A stretch of 41,258 nt of DNA from Fimbriimonadaceae bacterium (GCA_025455775.1 JALOLT010000009.1:1-41258), one strand, 5' to 3'; counted from the stretch's first letter, positions 23,043-31,247 are shown. Notes: generated by a model from the sequence alone, not told the origin. Translations and numbers: made by a program.

Positions 23043-23768
23043 ATGAAACCCAAGACTCCCGAAAAACCCTGGCTGACCCAAGGAGACGAGAAACTCATTG
23101 CGGTGAGGGAGATGTTTGCAGAAATCGCCCCTAGCTATGACCGGGTGAATTCGGTGATGAGCTTAAGCCTCCATCATCGTTGGCGACAGGCGGCGGTGAA
23201 GGCGATTGGGATCAAGCCAGGCGATAAGGTTTTAGACCTCTGTTGCGGAACCGGCGACTTTCTTTCCCCGATTCTGAAATCACTCGAGAATTCCGGAGAA
23301 GCGGTCGGGATCGACTTTTGCGAACCGATGCTTCGCCAAGCCGAGCAGAAGTTTGGTGACCGAGTGCAGTTGATGGTGGCAGACGCCTGCAAGTTGCCCT
23401 TTGCCGAGGAGAGTTTCGACTGTGTGACTGTCGGTTGGGGGCTTCGCAACGTGCCTGATTTAAGGCAAGCACTCTCAGAGGCGATCCGTGTTTTGAAGCC
23501 GAGCGGCAGATTCGCAACTCTCGATATGGCCCGTCCAAGAGGCAAGGTAGTGGGGGCAGTGGCGGAAAAATCTTTCCACACAATCGTCCCGCGACTTGGT
23601 AAGCTCGTCGGCCATTCGACTGCTTATGAGTACCTGCCGAAAAGTACCGAGAGATTCTTGAGTCGCCAGGCTCTGAAAGAGGAAATGGAAGCAGCTGGCT
23701 TTGCCGCCATCACCATACGTGACTTCTTCTTTGGAAACATTTGTCTGCACACAGGAGTGAAACCATGA
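23043..23768 (+). CDS. menG: Demethylmenaquinone methyltransferase (UbiE/MenG)
   Basis: A 241-residue class I methyltransferase that C-methylates demethylmenaquinone, the last step of menaquinone synthesis. VREMFAEIAPSYDRVNSVMSLSLHHRWR is the family's N-terminal signature, VLDLCCGTGDF the AdoMet motif, and VGWGLRNVPDL plus the Y-x-Y-L-P-x-S stretch (YEYLPKST) are UbiE/MenG-specific. The start was chosen at 23043 with GAGAGG upstream; 23022 lies in the -10 box. Its stop overlaps the polyprenyl synthase ATG (ATGA). With no ubiquinone genes in view, menaquinone is the likelier product, but the UbiE reaction cannot be excluded. Confidence 0.92.
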   Translation: MKPKTPEKPWLTQGDEKLIAVREMFAEIAPSYDRVNSVMSLSLHHRWRQAAVKAIGIKPGDKVLDLCCGTGDFLSPILKSLENSGEAVGIDFCEPMLRQAEQKFGDRVQLMVADACKLPFAEESFDCVTVGWGLRNVPDLRQALSEAIRVLKPSGRFATLDMARPRGKVVGAVAEKSFHTIVPRLGKLVGHSTAYEYLPKSTERFLSRQALKEEMEAAGFAAITIRDFFFGNICLHTGVKP

Positions 23769-24778
23769 CCGTATCAACCTTTTTTCACGTGTTGAAAAGC
23801 AGACCCCCCCTGCGGCTTCTAGCCCAACTTTCCGAGTTAGTCGGGGCAGTAGAGGCAGAGCTTCGGCTCCAAATGAGCTCGGACGTGGAACTCGTCGAAC
23901 AGATCGGGGCTTTGACTCTCGGGGCAGGGGGCAAGAGGTTACGACCAGCCCTCTGTGCCATCAGTGCCGCAGCGAGTGGCGGGGTCGTGACCAAAGAGCG
24001 AATCGTGAGGTTGGGAGCTTGTCTGGAACTAATCCATATGGCCACTCTTATCCACGACGACGTGATCGATGGGGCAGCCACGAGGCGGGGTAAACCCACT
24101 GCTTCCATCATCTTTGGCAACACGTCCGCGATCTTGACTGGTGATGTGCTCCTGGCAAAAGCGATGAAACTGCTTGCCGAGGATGGGGATCTCGCTATCA
24201 TCCGCATGGTCAGCGCAGCTGTGACGGAACTGGCAGAAGGCGAGGTCAAAGAAGTTGCGGTGAGAGGCGATTATTTGCTCCCGCAAGAAGACCACCTCAA
24301 GATTTTGCGAATGAAGACAGCTGCTTTCACAGAGTGCTGCTGCCGAGTCGGAGCGATGGCTGCTGGCGCAGGAGAAGCCCAGATTCAGGCGCTTGGCCTT
24401 TATGGTCACCACCTGGGAATGGCCTTCCAGATCATTGACGACATCCTCGACTTCAGGGGAGATCACGCTAAAACTGGGAAGCCTCTCGCGACGGACTTCC
24501 GCGAAGGTCAGGCCACGCTACCCCTCATTTTGCTCAATGACACTCTCAGCCAAGAAGAGAAAGTCTTTGTTGAAGAGAAGTTCGGGAACGGTGTGAGTGA
24601 TGCGGACTTGGCGATGATCATCCGCTGGATGACGGAACGCAAAGCAATTCAAAAGGCCTTTTTGATGGCGGAAGAAGAGGGTGCCAAGGCACAAGGCCAA
24701 CTCGCCGCTCTGCCAAAGTCAGAAGAGAGAGATGTTCTCCACTCGATCATCGAGTTTGTGCTGAGCCGCGAAAGCTAA
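23765..24778 (+). CDS. Long-chain trans-polyprenyl diphosphate synthase
   Basis: A 337-residue prenyl synthase starting at the ATG that overlaps the menG stop, with AGGAG 7 nt upstream. The first aspartate-rich motif is in LIHDDVIDGA (DDxxD) followed by RRGKPT. GGKRLRP precedes it, and the second motif is FQIIDDILDF. It condenses isopentenyl diphosphate to make a C30-C50 chain. Coupling to menG strongly suggests it builds the menaquinone side chain. The residue pattern before the first motif (LELIHMATLIHDD, with small residues) fits long products such as heptaprenyl or octaprenyl. Confidence 0.92.
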   Translation: MTVSTFFHVLKSRPPLRLLAQLSELVGAVEAELRLQMSSDVELVEQIGALTLGAGGKRLRPALCAISAAASGGVVTKERIVRLGACLELIHMATLIHDDVIDGAATRRGKPTASIIFGNTSAILTGDVLLAKAMKLLAEDGDLAIIRMVSAAVTELAEGEVKEVAVRGDYLLPQEDHLKILRMKTAAFTECCCRVGAMAAGAGEAQIQALGLYGHHLGMAFQIIDDILDFRGDHAKTGKPLATDFREGQATLPLILLNDTLSQEEKVFVEEKFGNGVSDADLAMIIRWMTERKAIQKAFLMAEEEGAKAQGQLAALPKSEERDVLHSIIEFVLSRES

Positions 24779-24782
24779 CGCC

Positions 24783-25565
24783 ATGACCCTGCCAGCGTTG
24801 TTGCTCGATCTTGATGGAACAGTCTATCGGGGGAGTGAACCTTGTCCCTATGCCTGCGATGCCCTTTGGGAACTGCACAACACAGGTCATCCAATCAGAT
24901 ATTTAACCAATAATTCTGCGGCCCGTCCTGAGAAAGTTGCAGAGAAATGCCTCGCGCTGGGAATTCCCTGTGAGCCAAGTTGGGTTTACGGAACAGGTCA
25001 AGGTGCGGCAAAGTTATGCAGCGAGTCAGGCTACTCGACTGTCTTGGCGGTCGGGATGGACCCTTTGTTTCAAACGTTGCGAGACCATGGCCTGAGCCTC
25101 GTCACCGAGGCAAACGACAAGCCAGATGCTGTGATCGTGGGAATCTGCCGTTCCTTTGCCTATGACCACATTCGCCAAGCGATGAGGGCGATTTTGGGAG
25201 GAGCCCCCTTTATCGCTACGAACCGCGACACTAGCTTTCCGATGGAAGAGGGGAAGTTGGATCCCGGGGCAGGAACAATGGTGGCAGCCATTGAAGCAGG
25301 ATCGGGGGTTAGCCCTTTGGTGGTCGGCAAGCCTTCGCCCCTTTTGGTGAATCAGGCGCTCCGTGATCTCGGGATTCAGCCTCACCAAGCGATGATGGTC
25401 GGTGATCGGGTGGATACAGATATCGCCGCAGGGCTTTCGGCTGGTACTGAGACTTGGCTCGTCTTGACCGGTGTCACAAAGGAGCTTGGTGAACTATCTG
25501 GCAGTGATGACCTCAGGGGCTTGGTTGAGTTCCTGCGTAACTCTAGCTCTTTTGTTCATTCGTAA
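24783..25565 (+). CDS. HAD-IIA phosphatase (NagD/p-nitrophenylphosphatase-like)
   Basis: A 260-residue HAD-superfamily hydrolase. Motif I is LLLDLDGTVYRG with the two Asp nucleophile/acid pair; motif II is RYLTNNSA; motif III/IV is VVGKPSPLLVNQAL and MMVGDRVDTDIAAGLSAG. The C2a cap between them is typical of NagD and related sugar- or nucleotide-phosphate phosphatases. It starts 4 nt after the polyprenyl synthase stop, so it is the third gene of this operon. Its 3' end overlaps the convergent gene by 23 bp. Substrate unknown. Confidence 0.88.
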   Translation: MTLPALLLDLDGTVYRGSEPCPYACDALWELHNTGHPIRYLTNNSAARPEKVAEKCLALGIPCEPSWVYGTGQGAAKLCSESGYSTVLAVGMDPLFQTLRDHGLSLVTEANDKPDAVIVGICRSFAYDHIRQAMRAILGGAPFIATNRDTSFPMEEGKLDPGAGTMVAAIEAGSGVSPLVVGKPSPLLVNQALRDLGIQPHQAMMVGDRVDTDIAAGLSAGTETWLVLTGVTKELGELSGSDDLRGLVEFLRNSSSFVHS

Positions 25566-26460
25566 GCTCTTCTTCTGCTTGGCGGACGGCTCTCATTTCA
25601 CTCAAGAGGAGCTCGATTGAACTCGCGCTGGAAGTTCGGTGGCTTTCCGTTGTTCCGCCAATTTCGGCTTCCACCTTTTCATGGGCCATCGGTTCGAGTT
25701 GGTCAGCGAGGCTCTTCAAGCTCTGGCAAATTTCAGAAGCTGGTTCGTAAAGGCCAGCCATATTGGGGGATCGATGAGCGTAGTCTCGCCAATCCTTATC
25801 GACCACTGTCTTGAATCCTTGCAAAACCTCGCGCAGATCTCCTCGCTGAAGGTCGACGACGAGTTCGCGGAGGTCTTCGTTCCGCGTGCGCGGGGGTTCA
25901 CCCATGCACCGAAAGGCGAGAAGAAGCAGGTCTGCCATGGCTTCGTCGGCGCTTCTCTTTGCCTCGTCACGCATTGCGACCCAGTGGCCGGCTAGGCGCG
26001 ATGACGAGAAGTAGGGTCCCTCTAGGGCTTGGCTAACCCTTGTCCAGTGATAGGCTCCGGCTTCGAGAAACTCCATCGCGGTTGGGTCGAGACTGGCGAT
26101 GAGCTGATGATCCTTGTCAAGCGTCTTGAAGCGACCCACGATTTCGGCTACTTCTCTCAGCTTCAATTCAGTTTGGCTTGGGATGTACTTGTTCCTTTTT
26201 GCGGCTTTGAGAGTCCAGATGATGCCAGCAGCAATGGCGGCGCTGAAGCCAAGAAACCCTGTGAGAAAAGCCATCCCCCAATTTCCCATTAGCAGACCTG
26301 CGACAAAGCAAGCCCCTCCCAGGAGTGGTGCTCCCAGTCCGGTTGCGACGCAGCCCATGCCCCATGTGTAGTGCTCCTGATCAATCATCTTGGGAGCCTG
26401 GAACCTACTGAGGTATCCAGCCAGATAGGGGAAGTTGGTTTCCAATTTTCTCGAAGCCAT
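25543..26460 (-). CDS. Hypothetical membrane protein
   Basis: A 305-residue protein that I do not recognise. Two adjacent membrane segments are clear (about 35-58, GCVATGLGAPLLGGACFVAGLLMG; about 62-85, MAFLTGFLGFSAAIAAGIIW), joined by a very short turn. After a basic stop (KAAKRNKY) comes a charged, mostly helical cytoplasmic domain of about 210 residues that ends in a Glu-rich coiled-coil-like tail (IELLLSEMRAVRQAEEELTNEQ). Nothing enzymatic is visible. It starts 132 nt downstream of pdxS on the same strand and may be co-transcribed. Its last 23 bp overlap the 3' end of the opposing phosphatase gene. Confidence 0.8.
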   Translation of the reverse strand: MASRKLETNFPYLAGYLSRFQAPKMIDQEHYTWGMGCVATGLGAPLLGGACFVAGLLMGNWGMAFLTGFLGFSAAIAAGIIWTLKAAKRNKYIPSQTELKLREVAEIVGRFKTLDKDHQLIASLDPTAMEFLEAGAYHWTRVSQALEGPYFSSSRLAGHWVAMRDEAKRSADEAMADLLLLAFRCMGEPPRTRNEDLRELVVDLQRGDLREVLQGFKTVVDKDWRDYAHRSPNMAGLYEPASEICQSLKSLADQLEPMAHEKVEAEIGGTTESHRTSSASSIELLLSEMRAVRQAEEELTNEQKS

Positions 26461-26552
26461 CGACTTGCTGCGTACTCTTACAGAAGTTTACGTCTCTGGT
26501 TTCAGAAACTCTTCAGAACCGGGCCATTCGATGGGAACGCCAGGAATCGGCA

Positions 26553-26584
26553 CCCACGCTCCCTGACTTGCGGGGAAGCGTGGG
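26553..26584 (-). other. Hairpin between pdxS and the membrane-protein gene
   Basis: CCCACGCT (26553-26560) and AGCGTGGG (26577-26584) pair perfectly, with CCC/GGG pairing inside the loop. It lies just past the pdxS stop. No T-run follows on the minus strand, so it may protect the mRNA 3' end or weaken read-through rather than terminate. Confidence 0.45.
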
Positions 26585-26592
26585 CAGGGGTT

Positions 26593-27498
26593 TTACCAGC
26601 CGCGCGGGGCGAGAAGCTCAGACTCTGGCAGACTGCTGATATTGATTCCGACCATCGGTTCGCCTAGGTTTCGGCTGATCTCAGCCAGTTTTTTCGCATC
26701 CTTATAGAAGAGGACAGATTCGACGATGGCCTTTGCTCGGCGGACAGGGTCACCAGACTTGAAAATGCCGCTTCCGACGAAGACAGTTTCCGCTCCGAGT
26801 TGCATCATCAGGGCAGCGTCGGCTGGGGTCGCGATCCCGCCTGCGCTGAAGTTAGGCACTGGCAATTTACCAAGCTTGTGAACTTCGCGGACGAGTTCGA
26901 GCGGGGCTTGGTGGTGTTTTGCCAGAACGTAGAGTTCATCTGGTCTGGCGTTCTGCACCGTGCGAATTTCGCTCATGATGGTTCTCATGTGTCGAACGGC
27001 TTCGATGACATCGCCTGTTCCTGCCTCGCCTTTGGTGCGGATCATGGCAGCTCCTTCGGCGCAGCGTCGCAAGGCTTCGCCGAGGTTTCTCGCCCCGCAA
27101 ACGAAGGGCACTACGAAGTCGTGCTTGTCGACGTGGTTTTCGTGGTCGGCAGGCGTCAGCACTTCACTTTCATCGATGAAGTCGACTTCGAGGGCCTGAA
27201 GGATCTGGGCTTCTGCGAAATGACCGATGCGGCACTTGGCCATGACGGGGATATCTACAGCCTCCTTGATTTGGTGGATGAGTTCGGGATCACTCATCCT
27301 TGCGACTCCGCCCTGGCGTCGGATGTCCGCCGGCACCCTTTCGAGGGCCATGACTGCGACTGCTCCCGCCTCTTTCGCGATGCGCGCTTGTTCGGCATCG
27401 ATGACGTCCATGATGACGCCGCCTTTGAGCATCTCTGCTAATCCGACTTTCTCGCGCCACGTCTTTTGACCAGTAATGACTCCGTTCTGAGTGCTCAT
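26593..27498 (-). CDS. pdxS: Pyridoxal 5'-phosphate synthase lyase subunit
   Basis: PdxS builds PLP from ribose 5-phosphate, glyceraldehyde 3-phosphate and ammonia. The 301-residue product is highly conserved: [16 protein letters not shown] (active-site Asp and Lys strands), [18 protein letters not shown] (PDxRxxGGVARM signature), [14 protein letters not shown] and the GS-rich phosphate loops ([18 protein letters not shown]). Ammonia normally comes from the PdxT glutaminase; no pdxT adjoins it here. It starts at ATG 27498. Confidence 0.97.
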   Translation of the reverse strand: MSTQNGVITGQKTWREKVGLAEMLKGGVIMDVIDAEQARIAKEAGAVAVMALERVPADIRRQGGVARMSDPELIHQIKEAVDIPVMAKCRIGHFAEAQILQALEVDFIDESEVLTPADHENHVDKHDFVVPFVCGARNLGEALRRCAEGAAMIRTKGEAGTGDVIEAVRHMRTIMSEIRTVQNARPDELYVLAKHHQAPLELVREVHKLGKLPVPNFSAGGIATPADAALMMQLGAETVFVGSGIFKSGDPVRRAKAIVESVLFYKDAKKLAEISRNLGEPMVGINISSLPESELLAPRGW

Positions 27499-27550
27499 CT
27501 TCTTAACAAACCTCTTGACCTATTGAAGCAGGTCTTCGCTTGATCAACCT

Positions 27551-27604
27551 TTGGCAGTGAGAAGTCGTATTCCTCATATTGCCGAATGATCTTAACTTAA
27601 GTTA
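27551..27604 (+). promoter_or_regulatory. Promoter and 12-bp palindrome upstream of the small ORF
   Basis: TTGGCA (27551-27556) and CATATT (27575-27580), spaced by 18 nt, resemble a sigma70 promoter. The perfect palindrome TAACTTAAGTTA (27593-27604) lies just past the expected start site and could be an operator. Confidence 0.4.
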
Positions 27605-27618
27605 CGAGGAGTGTACCG

Positions 27619-27756
27619 ATGAGTGCACGTGAGTCCGGACCTTTAGAGCTTTTTGTGCTTCGAGTCTGGTTGGGCGATTTGGTCTGCGCGTCCGAGGGGG
27701 CGGCGCCCCGATGGAATCGGGGCGTGGGCGTGGCTCGGGCCCGGACGCGCAGATGA
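27619..27756 (+). CDS. Possible small protein (45 aa) overlapping repeat copy B
   Basis: ATG at 27619 is preceded by GAGGAG with ideal 7-nt spacing. The frame gives 45 residues: MSARESGPLELFVLRVWLGD, then an Ala/Gly/Arg-rich tail encoded wholly by the palindromic element and ending at TGA 27754-27756, just past its outer arm. I recognise no family. It may be a true small gene, a leader peptide translated through the element, or an ORF open by chance in GC-rich sequence. The good ribosome binding site and upstream promoter-like pair are the only support. Confidence 0.3.
   Translation: MSARESGPLELFVLRVWLGDLVCASEGAAPRWNRGVGVARARTRR
27683..27753 (+). repeat. GC-rich palindromic element, copy B (best-formed copy)
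   Basis: TCTGCGCGTCCG (27683-27694) pairs perfectly with CGGACGCGCAGA (27742-27753). CGCCCCGAT (27704-27712) pairs with ATCGGGGCG (27716-27724) around GGA. The sides between the two stems are GGGGGCGG on the 5' side and GGGCGTGGCTCGGGCC on the 3' side. TGAAAAA follows. It lies in the 378-nt gap between divergent pdxS and the epimerase gene; the rest of that gap holds the promoters listed separately. Confidence 0.88.
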
Positions 27757-27840
27757 AAAACTTTTAGATCATGTCAGGATGACGACAGGTGGAATAGACT
27801 CTAACATTCGTTTGCGGAGTCACGAGAAACCAATCGCTGC

Positions 27841-27870
27841 GGCTCGTCACGAGCCCCTACATGGTAGATT
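27841..27870 (+). promoter_or_regulatory. Promoter with inverted repeat in front of the epimerase gene
   Basis: GGCTCG-TCA-CGAGCC (27841-27855) is a perfect 6-bp inverted repeat. TGGTAGATT (27862-27870) is an extended -10 that ends 6 nt before the ATG at 27877. The repeat covers roughly -15 to -36, where a regulator would block or contact RNA polymerase. No ribosome binding site precedes the ATG, so the mRNA is probably leaderless. Confidence 0.45.
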
Positions 27871-27876
27871 GAACCC

Positions 27877-28911
27877 ATGATCACCCTGAGCTTTCGCACC
27901 CTCCGGCTCAAGAAGAAAGTGCCTCTCCGCATCAGCCGGGGGACGAGCACTGGCTCAGTCAATCTCTTCTGCATCGCCGAAGAGCAAGGAGTGCAGGGGA
28001 TAGGAGAATGTGCGCCAGGAACTGGGTTCGACGAGACCCTCGCGGCGGAAGCCGAGCAGAGTCTATCAGAACTAGCCCCAGTGGTCACCCAACTCTCAAT
28101 AAATCAAGTCGTAGATCTGGCAAACGAACGGCAGATCGATTCAGCCGCCCTCGCTGCTCTCGACATCGCCCTTTGGGATCTCAGAGCCAGACAAGCTGGA
28201 CTCCCTCTCTGGAAAATCTTTGGACTCAGTAAACCCTCAGTGCCAACCAGCGTCACCCTCGGGATTTCTCCTCCCGACTATGCCAAACAGAGGGTGCCAG
28301 AACTCTTAGCTGAAACCGGGGCAAAGGCTCTCAAAATCAAACTCGGCAACCCAGAGGGAATCGAGGCTGACCAAGCCTGCTACGATGCCGCCCGCGCCGC
28401 TTCCGAACCCTTTGGGGTCAAACTCCGCGTGGATGCAAATGGCGGCTGGAATCTCAAGGATGCTCTCTTGATGGATCAGTGGCTCAGCCAAAGAGACTGC
28501 GACTATGTCGAACAGCCTCTCGAAAGAGGCAATGAGGTTGAGCTGATCCATCTCCACGCCCACCGAAAGCTCCCCCTCTATCTGGATGAATCGATCCGCA
28601 CCAGCCGAGACGTTGCCTCATTCCATGATCGCTGCGACGGGGTCAATCTGAAGCTCATGAAAACCGGGGGGTTAACGGAGGCTCTGCGCCTCGTCGCGAC
28701 GGCCCGGGCCCACGGTTTATCCACCATGATCGGATGCATGGGAGAATCGTCCATCGCAATCGCGGCAGGCTGTGCGATCGGAGCCTTGTTTGACCACATC
28801 GATCTCGATAGTCACCTCAATCTCGATCCTGATCCAGCCGAAGGGCTGGGATGGCAAGACGGGATCGTTGTGCCATCCGATATGCCAGGACATGGGTGCT
28901 GGCTCAAATGA
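27877..28911 (+). CDS. Enolase-superfamily epimerase (N-acetyl-D-glutamate racemase DgcA / dipeptide epimerase-like)
   Basis: A 344-residue member of the muconate-lactonizing subgroup of the enolase superfamily. The first catalytic Lys is in ALKIKLG; the Mg2+ ligands are D in LRVDANGGW, E in YVEQPLE and D in YLDESIR; the second Lys is in GVNLKLMKTGGL. MIGCMGESS and DHIDLDSHLNL are typical of L-Ala-D/L-Glu epimerases. The next gene encodes a DUF1611 protein overlapping by 4 nt. DgcA and DgcN are described as a pair that turns D-glutamate into N-acetyl-D-glutamate and then racemises it, so this may be DgcA. Alone it would be called a dipeptide epimerase for murein peptide recycling. Confidence 0.88.
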   Translation: MITLSFRTLRLKKKVPLRISRGTSTGSVNLFCIAEEQGVQGIGECAPGTGFDETLAAEAEQSLSELAPVVTQLSINQVVDLANERQIDSAALAALDIALWDLRARQAGLPLWKIFGLSKPSVPTSVTLGISPPDYAKQRVPELLAETGAKALKIKLGNPEGIEADQACYDAARAASEPFGVKLRVDANGGWNLKDALLMDQWLSQRDCDYVEQPLERGNEVELIHLHAHRKLPLYLDESIRTSRDVASFHDRCDGVNLKLMKTGGLTEALRLVATARAHGLSTMIGCMGESSIAIAAGCAIGALFDHIDLDSHLNLDPDPAEGLGWQDGIVVPSDMPGHGCWLK

Positions 28912-29945
28912 ACTTGGCTGGCAGCAAACTCGCCCTCTACATGGAAGGGGGGTTCGAGGACGGAACCGCCAAACTGGGAATGGGAGTTTTGCGCTACAGC
29001 CCCTTCGAAGTGGTCGCAATCGTGGACTCTAATCATGTGGGGGGCTCTCTCTCTGCCCTGAGCGGAATCGACCGGAAGGTGCCGATCGTAGGTAGCGTTG
29101 CCGATGCTCACACCCTCGGCGCTGATGTCCTGATCATCGGAATCGCCAATCCAGGCGGCTTTATCGCCGAAGATTGGTGGCCCTCCTTGAATGAGGCCCT
29201 GCGACTGGGCCTTTCCCTCGTGAACGGGATGCACGAGTTTCTCGCCGATCAGATACCTCCCACAGCCCTGGTTCGGGAGGGTCAGTTCATTTGGGATGTC
29301 AGGCGTCCGCCGATTGAGGGACGCACCGGAACTGGGGCAGCTCTGTCTCTCTCCGCAAGGAGGGTTCTCATGGTTGGGACAGATATGAGCGTCGGCAAGA
29401 TGACGGCTGGGCTCGAACTTCACCGCGCGGCTTTGGCGCAAGGGGTCAAGAGTTCCTTTGTGGCCACTGGTCAGACCGGCATTATCATCACTGGCTCGGG
29501 GGTTCCGCTCGATGCCGTCAAAATCGACTTTGGGGCAGGTTTGATCGAACAAGAAGTCATGGCTTGTTCCAACGCCGAACTGATTGTCATCGAAGGCCAG
29601 GGCTCCCTCTTGAACCCAGCGAGCAGCGCGAATCTGTCTCTCATCCGCGGTTCTTGTCCGACTCATCTTGTTATGTGTCATCGAGCCGGAATGGAAAATC
29701 TCCGCCGCTTCCCGTGGGTGACTGTGCCTCCTTTGGGGGATCTGTGTCGGCTCTATGAGGATCTGGCCAGTGCCTGTGGGGCATTCCCTCGCCCAACGAC
29801 AGCCGGAATTTGCCTCAATACTTTCGGACTTTCTATGGAGGATGCGGAGTCAGAGTGCCGAGTCTTAGAGTCGGAAGTGGGGCTTCCCGTTTGCGACCCC
29901 ATCCGCCACTCTGTCGACCAGATTTTGGCAAGAATTCTGGCCTGA
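28908..29945 (+). CDS. DUF1611 protein (D-glutamate N-acetyltransferase DgcN-like)
   Basis: A 345-residue protein starting at the ATG that overlaps the epimerase stop (ATGA). The N-terminal Rossmann-like domain (LALYMEGGFEDGTAKLGMGVLRY, VVAIVDSNHVGG, ADVLIIGIANPGG) is followed by a P-loop domain: VLMVGTDMSVGKMTAGLEL, FVATGQTGIIITGSGVPLDAV and ELIVIEGQGSLLNPA. This is the DUF1611 architecture (PF17396 plus PF07755), members of which were characterised as DgcN, a D-glutamate N-acetyltransferase. The fused-style coupling to the epimerase supports that role here. Alternatively it is an uncharacterised P-loop enzyme of peptide or amino acid metabolism. Confidence 0.87.
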   Translation: MNLAGSKLALYMEGGFEDGTAKLGMGVLRYSPFEVVAIVDSNHVGGSLSALSGIDRKVPIVGSVADAHTLGADVLIIGIANPGGFIAEDWWPSLNEALRLGLSLVNGMHEFLADQIPPTALVREGQFIWDVRRPPIEGRTGTGAALSLSARRVLMVGTDMSVGKMTAGLELHRAALAQGVKSSFVATGQTGIIITGSGVPLDAVKIDFGAGLIEQEVMACSNAELIVIEGQGSLLNPASSANLSLIRGSCPTHLVMCHRAGMENLRRFPWVTVPPLGDLCRLYEDLASACGAFPRPTTAGICLNTFGLSMEDAESECRVLESEVGLPVCDPIRHSVDQILARILA

Positions 29946-29983
29946 TCCTTCGAATCATCCCAACCATCTGGCGAGAAAGGGGT

Positions 29984-30022
29984 CTCGCGCGCGTGCGTGC
30001 GGGGGGAGGGCGAGTGCGCGAG
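29984..30022. other. GC-rich inverted repeat after the DUF1611 gene
   Basis: CTCGCGC (29984-29990) and GCGCGAG (30016-30022) pair around a loop rich in GCGTGC repeats and a G-run. It lies 39 nt past the stop, in the 138-nt gap before the oxidoreductase gene. There is no T-run. It lacks the core of the palindromic family and may be unrelated. Confidence 0.35.
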
Positions 30023-30083
30023 CAAATCCCAATCTTCCCGGAACGCCAAAACCGCCCCAAATGTGCGATAACTGGAAGAAGTC

Positions 30084-31223
30084 ATGAAACCCAATCCTGA
30101 TTTTGGTGTAGCCGTCATTGGTGCTGGATTTATGGGAGGGGCCCATACGGAAGCCCTCCGTCGACTGGGGATGAAGGTCACGGGAATCCTCGATGTCAAG
30201 CCGGAACTCTCCCTCGCGGCAGCGGCCAAGTTTGGACTGCCCCATGGATACGAATCATTCGAAGCAGTCTTGAGCGATCCAAGCGTGAACGCAGTTCACA
30301 TCACGACCCCAAACAAACTCCACCACGCCATGACACTGGCGGCACTTGAGGCAGGGAAACATGTTCTGTGCGAAAAGCCCCTTGCGATGAATTCTGCCGA
30401 GTCAGGCGAGCTCGTCAAGCGGGCGGCAGAGAAGCCTCACCTCCACACGGGAGTGAACTATAACATCCGCTTTTACCCACTCAATATTGAGGCACGCAAC
30501 AAGGATCTGGGTAAGATTCATTCGATTATCGGTTCGTATGTTCAGGACTGGCTCCTCTACGATACGGACTACAACTGGCGCGTTCTGGCCGAGGAGGGAG
30601 GGGCCCTGAGGGCAGTTGCAGACATCGGCACCCACTGGCTTGATCTGGTGACCAGTATCTCCTGCCTTACGGTCGAGAGTGTCTTTGCAGATTTGAAGGT
30701 TGTTCATCCGATCCGGCGTCGCCCCATCGGAGAGGTGGAGACCTTTAAATCCACCGCTGACCTGGAGCTAAAAGATGTCGAAATCACAACCGAGGATCAA
30801 GGCTCAGTGCTCTTGAGGTTCAAAGGGGGAGCGACGGGAGTCCTCTGGGTGAGCCAGGCCACAGCTGGCAGAAAGAACCGACTGACCTATGAGATTGCCG
30901 GGGCTCAGGGCTCGATGGCGTGGGACAGTGACAAGAACAATGAGATTTGGTTCGGTCACAGAAGCAAGGCCAATGAGTCTTTGGTGAAGGATCCCGGGCT
31001 CTTGAGTGGCGGGGCAGCCAGTGCTTCGAGCTACCCGGGAGGTCACGCAGAAGGCTATCCCGACTCCTTCAAGCAGTGTTTTGCCTCCTTCTATGGCTCA
31101 ATCTTTGGAGACTCCGTGAGTGCCCCCCACGCGAGCTTTGCGGATGGGCACAAAGAGGTTTTGCTGTGCGAAGCAATCCTGAAGAGCCATCAGGAGGAGC
31201 GGTGGGTCAAGGTGGGCGAGTAA
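30084..31223 (+). CDS. Gfo/Idh/MocA family oxidoreductase
   Basis: A 379-residue NAD(P)-dependent oxidoreductase. The N-terminal Rossmann domain has [20 protein letters not shown] and [29 protein letters not shown] is the EKP signature with the catalytic-site Lys. The C-terminal beta-sheet domain contains [10 protein letters not shown] (with the usual D-x-G-x-H) and [21 protein letters not shown]. Substrates in this family are sugars, inositols and their derivatives; the neighbours do not identify it. It may belong to the same transcript as the epimerase and DUF1611 genes (138-nt gap). Confidence 0.9.
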   Translation: MKPNPDFGVAVIGAGFMGGAHTEALRRLGMKVTGILDVKPELSLAAAAKFGLPHGYESFEAVLSDPSVNAVHITTPNKLHHAMTLAALEAGKHVLCEKPLAMNSAESGELVKRAAEKPHLHTGVNYNIRFYPLNIEARNKDLGKIHSIIGSYVQDWLLYDTDYNWRVLAEEGGALRAVADIGTHWLDLVTSISCLTVESVFADLKVVHPIRRRPIGEVETFKSTADLELKDVEITTEDQGSVLLRFKGGATGVLWVSQATAGRKNRLTYEIAGAQGSMAWDSDKNNEIWFGHRSKANESLVKDPGLLSGGAASASSYPGGHAEGYPDSFKQCFASFYGSIFGDSVSAPHASFADGHKEVLLCEAILKSHQEERWVKVGE

Positions 31224-31247
31224 TCCCCCTCGCGCCACTGTTATGAA

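Noticed and set aside
27683-27753. Palindrome copy B as an ordinary rho-independent terminator
   Set aside because: The stem is followed by GAAAAA rather than a T-run on the plus strand, copies occur in divergent promoter regions, and several neighbouring genes already have separate strong terminators.
28812-29681. 289-codon open frame on the minus strand
   Set aside because: Antisense to the epimerase and DUF1611 genes and lacking any domain. A shadow of GC-rich coding sequence.
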